Below, in pieces: positions 7,390-7,926 of a stretch of DNA of 7,926 nucleotides. The notes below the pieces were generated by a model. It saw only the letters and a program-made list of their open reading frames with translations, did no database searches and was not told where the DNA came from. Position numbers and translations under genes: made by a program. This DNA comes from Flavobacteriaceae bacterium (GTDB lineage: Bacteria > Bacteroidota > Bacteroidia > Flavobacteriales > Flavobacteriaceae): assembly GCA_030633285.1 (NCBI GenBank), contig DAOVTC010000044.1, forward strand, positions 1 to 7,926, given 5' to 3'. The stretch's first letter is position 1, and each line of letters starts with the position of its first letter.

Positions 7390-7510
7390 AAAGAATTAAG
7401 AAGTAAAGTAAAAAGAAGTAAGTAGTAAAGAGACAAGAAAAAAGAGTAGGACTAGCAAAATATTGGATATCATTATAAAAAAGGAAAAATTAAATTTTAA
7501 ATAATAAATT
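7390..7510 (+). other. Purine-rich spacer with AAGTA repeats
   Basis: The 121 bases between the anti-sigma-like gene and the exported-protein gene. From 7383 to 7433 the plus strand contains no C at all. AAGTA recurs at 7401-7405, 7406-7410, 7416-7420 and 7420-7424. I see no stem-loop with a T-run, so read-through into the next gene is plausible, and no TAnnTTTG box. The purine bias gives the transcript an unstructured A/G-rich leader. An open frame on the opposite strand through here is not convincing. Confidence 0.5.
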
Positions 7511-7926
7511 ATGAAAACTATGTATAAAATTTTACTCATATTATTGCTTATTCCTGTGGTGGGAATTGCAAATCCAAATCCTAAAAAGGGTAAATATGAA
7601 AAAAGTAGAACGATTAAAAAAGAGTATAGTGTCAATGCTGATGCACTACTCAAAATAAGTAATAAATATGGTAATGTTGATGTAATATCTTGGAATGAAA
7701 ACCGTGTAGTTATTGAAATTAAAATAACTGTAAGTGGTGATAATGAAGATAAGGTTATTTCAAGATTGGAAAAGATAGATGTTGAGTTTCATAATAGTAG
7801 CAGTGAAGTTTCTGCTAAAACCATTATTGAAAAACCTTCATCAAGTTGGTTTAGTTGGGGGAATTCAAATATTAATTATCAAATAGACTACAAAGTGAAA
7901 ATGCCTATTACAAATGATGCAAATCT
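7511..7926 (+). CDS. Exported DUF4097-like protein, N-terminal part (cut by window edge)
   Basis: The first 138 codons of a plus-strand gene. A signal peptide is clear: MKTMYKILLILLLIPVVGIA, with a Lys near the start, a long hydrophobic core and likely cleavage after GIA (residues 18-20), before NPNPKKGK. The mature part begins with a conserved-looking stretch (EYSVNADALLKISNKYGNVDVISWNENRVVIEIKITVSG, about 38-76). It then alternates short strands and turns (VISRLEKIDVEF, EVSAKTIIEK, INYQIDYKVKMPI), as expected of a beta-helix protein of the DUF4097 / adhesin-like class. An aromatic segment SSWFSWGNSN spans 111-120. A second ATG at codon 4 would keep the signal peptide, so the start is uncertain by three codons. 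It follows the sigma and anti-sigma-like genes on the same strand, so it is likely the output or sensor of that unit. That role is inferred. Binding partner and anchoring cannot be judged without the C-terminus. Confidence 0.8.
   Translation, partial: MKTMYKILLILLLIPVVGIANPNPKKGKYEKSRTIKKEYSVNADALLKISNKYGNVDVISWNENRVVIEIKITVSGDNEDKVISRLEKIDVEFHNSSSEVSAKTIIEKPSSSWFSWGNSNINYQIDYKVKMPITNDAN

Noticed and set aside
7396..7653. 85-residue hydrophobic reading frame on the minus strand
   Set aside because: It overlaps the signal peptide and mature start of the plus-strand exported-protein gene and the purine-rich spacer. Its hydrophobicity comes from reading A/G-rich DNA in reverse, and it resembles no family I know.

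Overview
The window looks like chromosome from a low-GC member of the Bacteroidota, most likely class Flavobacteriia. The evidence is strong A+T richness, a lack of Shine-Dalgarno sequences, one good match to the Bacteroidota -7 promoter box (TAnnTTTG), and protein families and gene sets typical of Flavobacteriaceae. These include a BatA-domain vWA protein, the flavobacterial form of Lon, and an ECF sigma / membrane anti-sigma-like / secreted DUF4097-like gene set. I cannot name a genus.

Left part, minus strand (1-3422): a probable operon reads right to left. It holds a BatA-domain vWA membrane protein, a dihydroorotase-like protein with a GTG start, and the first 41 codons of a small DUF4870/Tic20-like membrane protein that leaves the window. 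The dihydroorotase homologue has lost all four metal-binding histidines expected of class I dihydroorotases, so it is probably a pseudoenzyme. This is the most notable protein in the window. A TAnnTTTG promoter box lies just before the BatA gene.

Middle (3474-5983), minus strand: a complete ATP-dependent Lon protease followed by a clear intrinsic terminator, so lon is probably transcribed alone.

Intergenic region (5984-6273): 290 bp of very A+T-rich DNA between the divergent lon and sigma-factor genes. It holds several inverted repeats that could be operators. I found no gene or RNA in it and no convincing sigma-gene promoter.

Right part, plus strand (6274-7926): an ECF sigma factor with a TTG start, a single-pass coiled-coil membrane protein six bases downstream that fits an anti-sigma role, a 121-bp purine-rich spacer, and the start of an exported DUF4097-like protein cut by the window edge. 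The natural reading is an envelope-stress or surface-signalling unit: the membrane protein holds the sigma factor, and the exported protein is a co-regulated effector or sensor. That is inferred from context.

I see no mobile element, CRISPR array, tRNA or rRNA. Most of the window is ordinary housekeeping DNA. The items worth following are the apparent dihydroorotase pseudoenzyme linked to a BatA protein, and the inverted-repeat-rich lon/sigma divergent region.
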